Made by a program: the position numbers and the translations under genes. Positions 63,430-64,000 of a stretch of DNA of 64,000 nt are shown here, piece by piece. Source of the stretch: Heterobilharzia americana (lineage: Eukaryota > Platyhelminthes > Trematoda > Strigeidida > Schistosomatidae); assembly GCA_944470555.2 (NCBI GenBank), contig OX104128.1, positions 1,426,001 to 1,490,000 on the forward strand. Direction: 5' to 3'. Each line of letters starts with the position of its first letter. Position 1 is the first letter of the stretch. Under the pieces are notes generated by a model that was not told the DNA's origin, did not search any database, and was given only the letters and a program-made list of their open reading frames with translations.

Positions 63430-63690
63430 AAAAGATGATTTAGCGACACCCGGGTTTCTACCGACTGAACACCACCGGATCAGAGACTTAATGGTCGCTG
63501 GTTTGAATCCGTCCACAGTACAAATTCTCATTTCGCCTTCAATCATCCCCCAGTATCAATACTACTCTCCTAAACCACGGCCATTTCAAACAGTCAAGAA
63601 AACTATATATGTTTATACTGCATGATGATTGAAGGTGAGATGAAAATTTGAACCGCGGCCAGTGGTCACTGGTTCGAATCTGACAGAACG
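63430..63690 (+). repeat. SINE-2 copies in tandem
   Basis: First copy: mutated core 'CTTAATGGTCGCTGGTTTGAATCC' (63,488-63,511) and right end 'TTCTCATTTCGCCTTCAATC' (63,524-63,543). The second starts at 63,621 with 'GATGATTGAAGGTGAGATG', followed by 'GGTCACTGGTTCGAATCTG' (63,663-63,681). Confidence 0.68.
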
Positions 63691-63694
63691 TTGT

Positions 63695-64000
63695 TCTGTT
63701 GGAATCTCTCTCTTGTTGTAATTTTGTTCACCAAATCAATGCTCTCTTACTGTATCTCTATATACATATTATATCAGAGGTGGGTACGCAATTGATGACG
63801 GTACTCACCTTCACTGACTCGACGTGCATTAGTGACTGAAGCTGAAAAAAGGTCAAAATAAAATGAAAACTCAGCCAATGAGGTCCCCGACTATTAGCTT
63901 AAGCCATATAGGGAAATGTAGACTTCTGGATTCGCACTATTATGATGACTGAAATTGATGCTTGGAGACTCTAGGATATAAGCCTTGAAATAAACCTCAC
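63695..64000. other. Unassigned right-edge stretch
   Basis: No gene or clear repeat. 'TTGGAGACTCTAGG' at 63,962-63,975 resembles the LINE-B 3' block but is too short to assign. Confidence 0.3.

Noticed and set aside
63301..63546. Minus-strand frame as an upstream WDR6-like exon
   Set aside because: The frame reads through SINE-2 core sequence and contains no WD40 strand.

Overview
The window looks like gene-poor, repeat-saturated chromatin from a trematode, most likely a Schistosoma species (inferred from repeat types, not proven). It is AT-rich and nearly every long reading frame is a decayed retroelement. Only one host gene is recognisable: the 3' end of a WD40-repeat gene on the minus strand between 49,420 and 57,540, in three exons with consistent splice sites and phases. 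It resembles WDR6, the WD40 partner of the tRNA wobble-position 2'-O-methyltransferase. Its upstream exons lie beyond the right edge or were not found.

Repeat families, with working names used below. LINE-A is a non-LTR retrotransposon of RTE type, SR2-like by character, whose copies end in (AAT)n or, on the other strand, (ATT)n. About eighteen 5'-truncated fragments are present. LINE-B is a second non-LTR family with a GVRQGC-type RT motif and a C-terminal GCETW motif, in about nine fragments. PLE means Penelope-like elements (RT plus GIY-YIG endonuclease), with at least three or four subfamilies and about sixteen fragments. SINE-1 to SINE-5 are short repeats with tRNA-like pol III A and B boxes. 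SINE-2 has a tRNA-like core between short inverted repeats.

Layout. 1-5,040: LINE-A fragments, including one 1.58 kb copy with an 11-bp target-site duplication. 5,060-14,490: SINEs, a head-to-head LINE-A pair, LINE-B and a PLE remnant. 14,490-24,510: LINE-A, two PLEs, and a large inverted LINE-A duplication. 24,800-37,010: SINE-1, PLEs (one forming a long palindrome), and a LINE-A copy nested in LINE-B. 37,300-49,300: LINE-B, SINEs and PLEs. 49,420-57,540: the WDR6-like gene with a 5.1 kb intron filled with LINE-B, PLE, LINE-A and SINE sequence. 57,600-64,000: SINEs, inverted PLE ends, LINE-A, a LINE-B copy nearly identical to the one at 37.7 kb, and another PLE.

No undescribed functional system was found. 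The most informative signals are insertion histories. Three LINE-A copies carry 9-12 bp target-site duplications that explain split elements, and a fourth carries an 11-bp duplication. PLE 3'-to-5' junctions sit in inverted palindromes, two LINE-B copies share the same lesions, and several SINEs form near-perfect inverted pairs.
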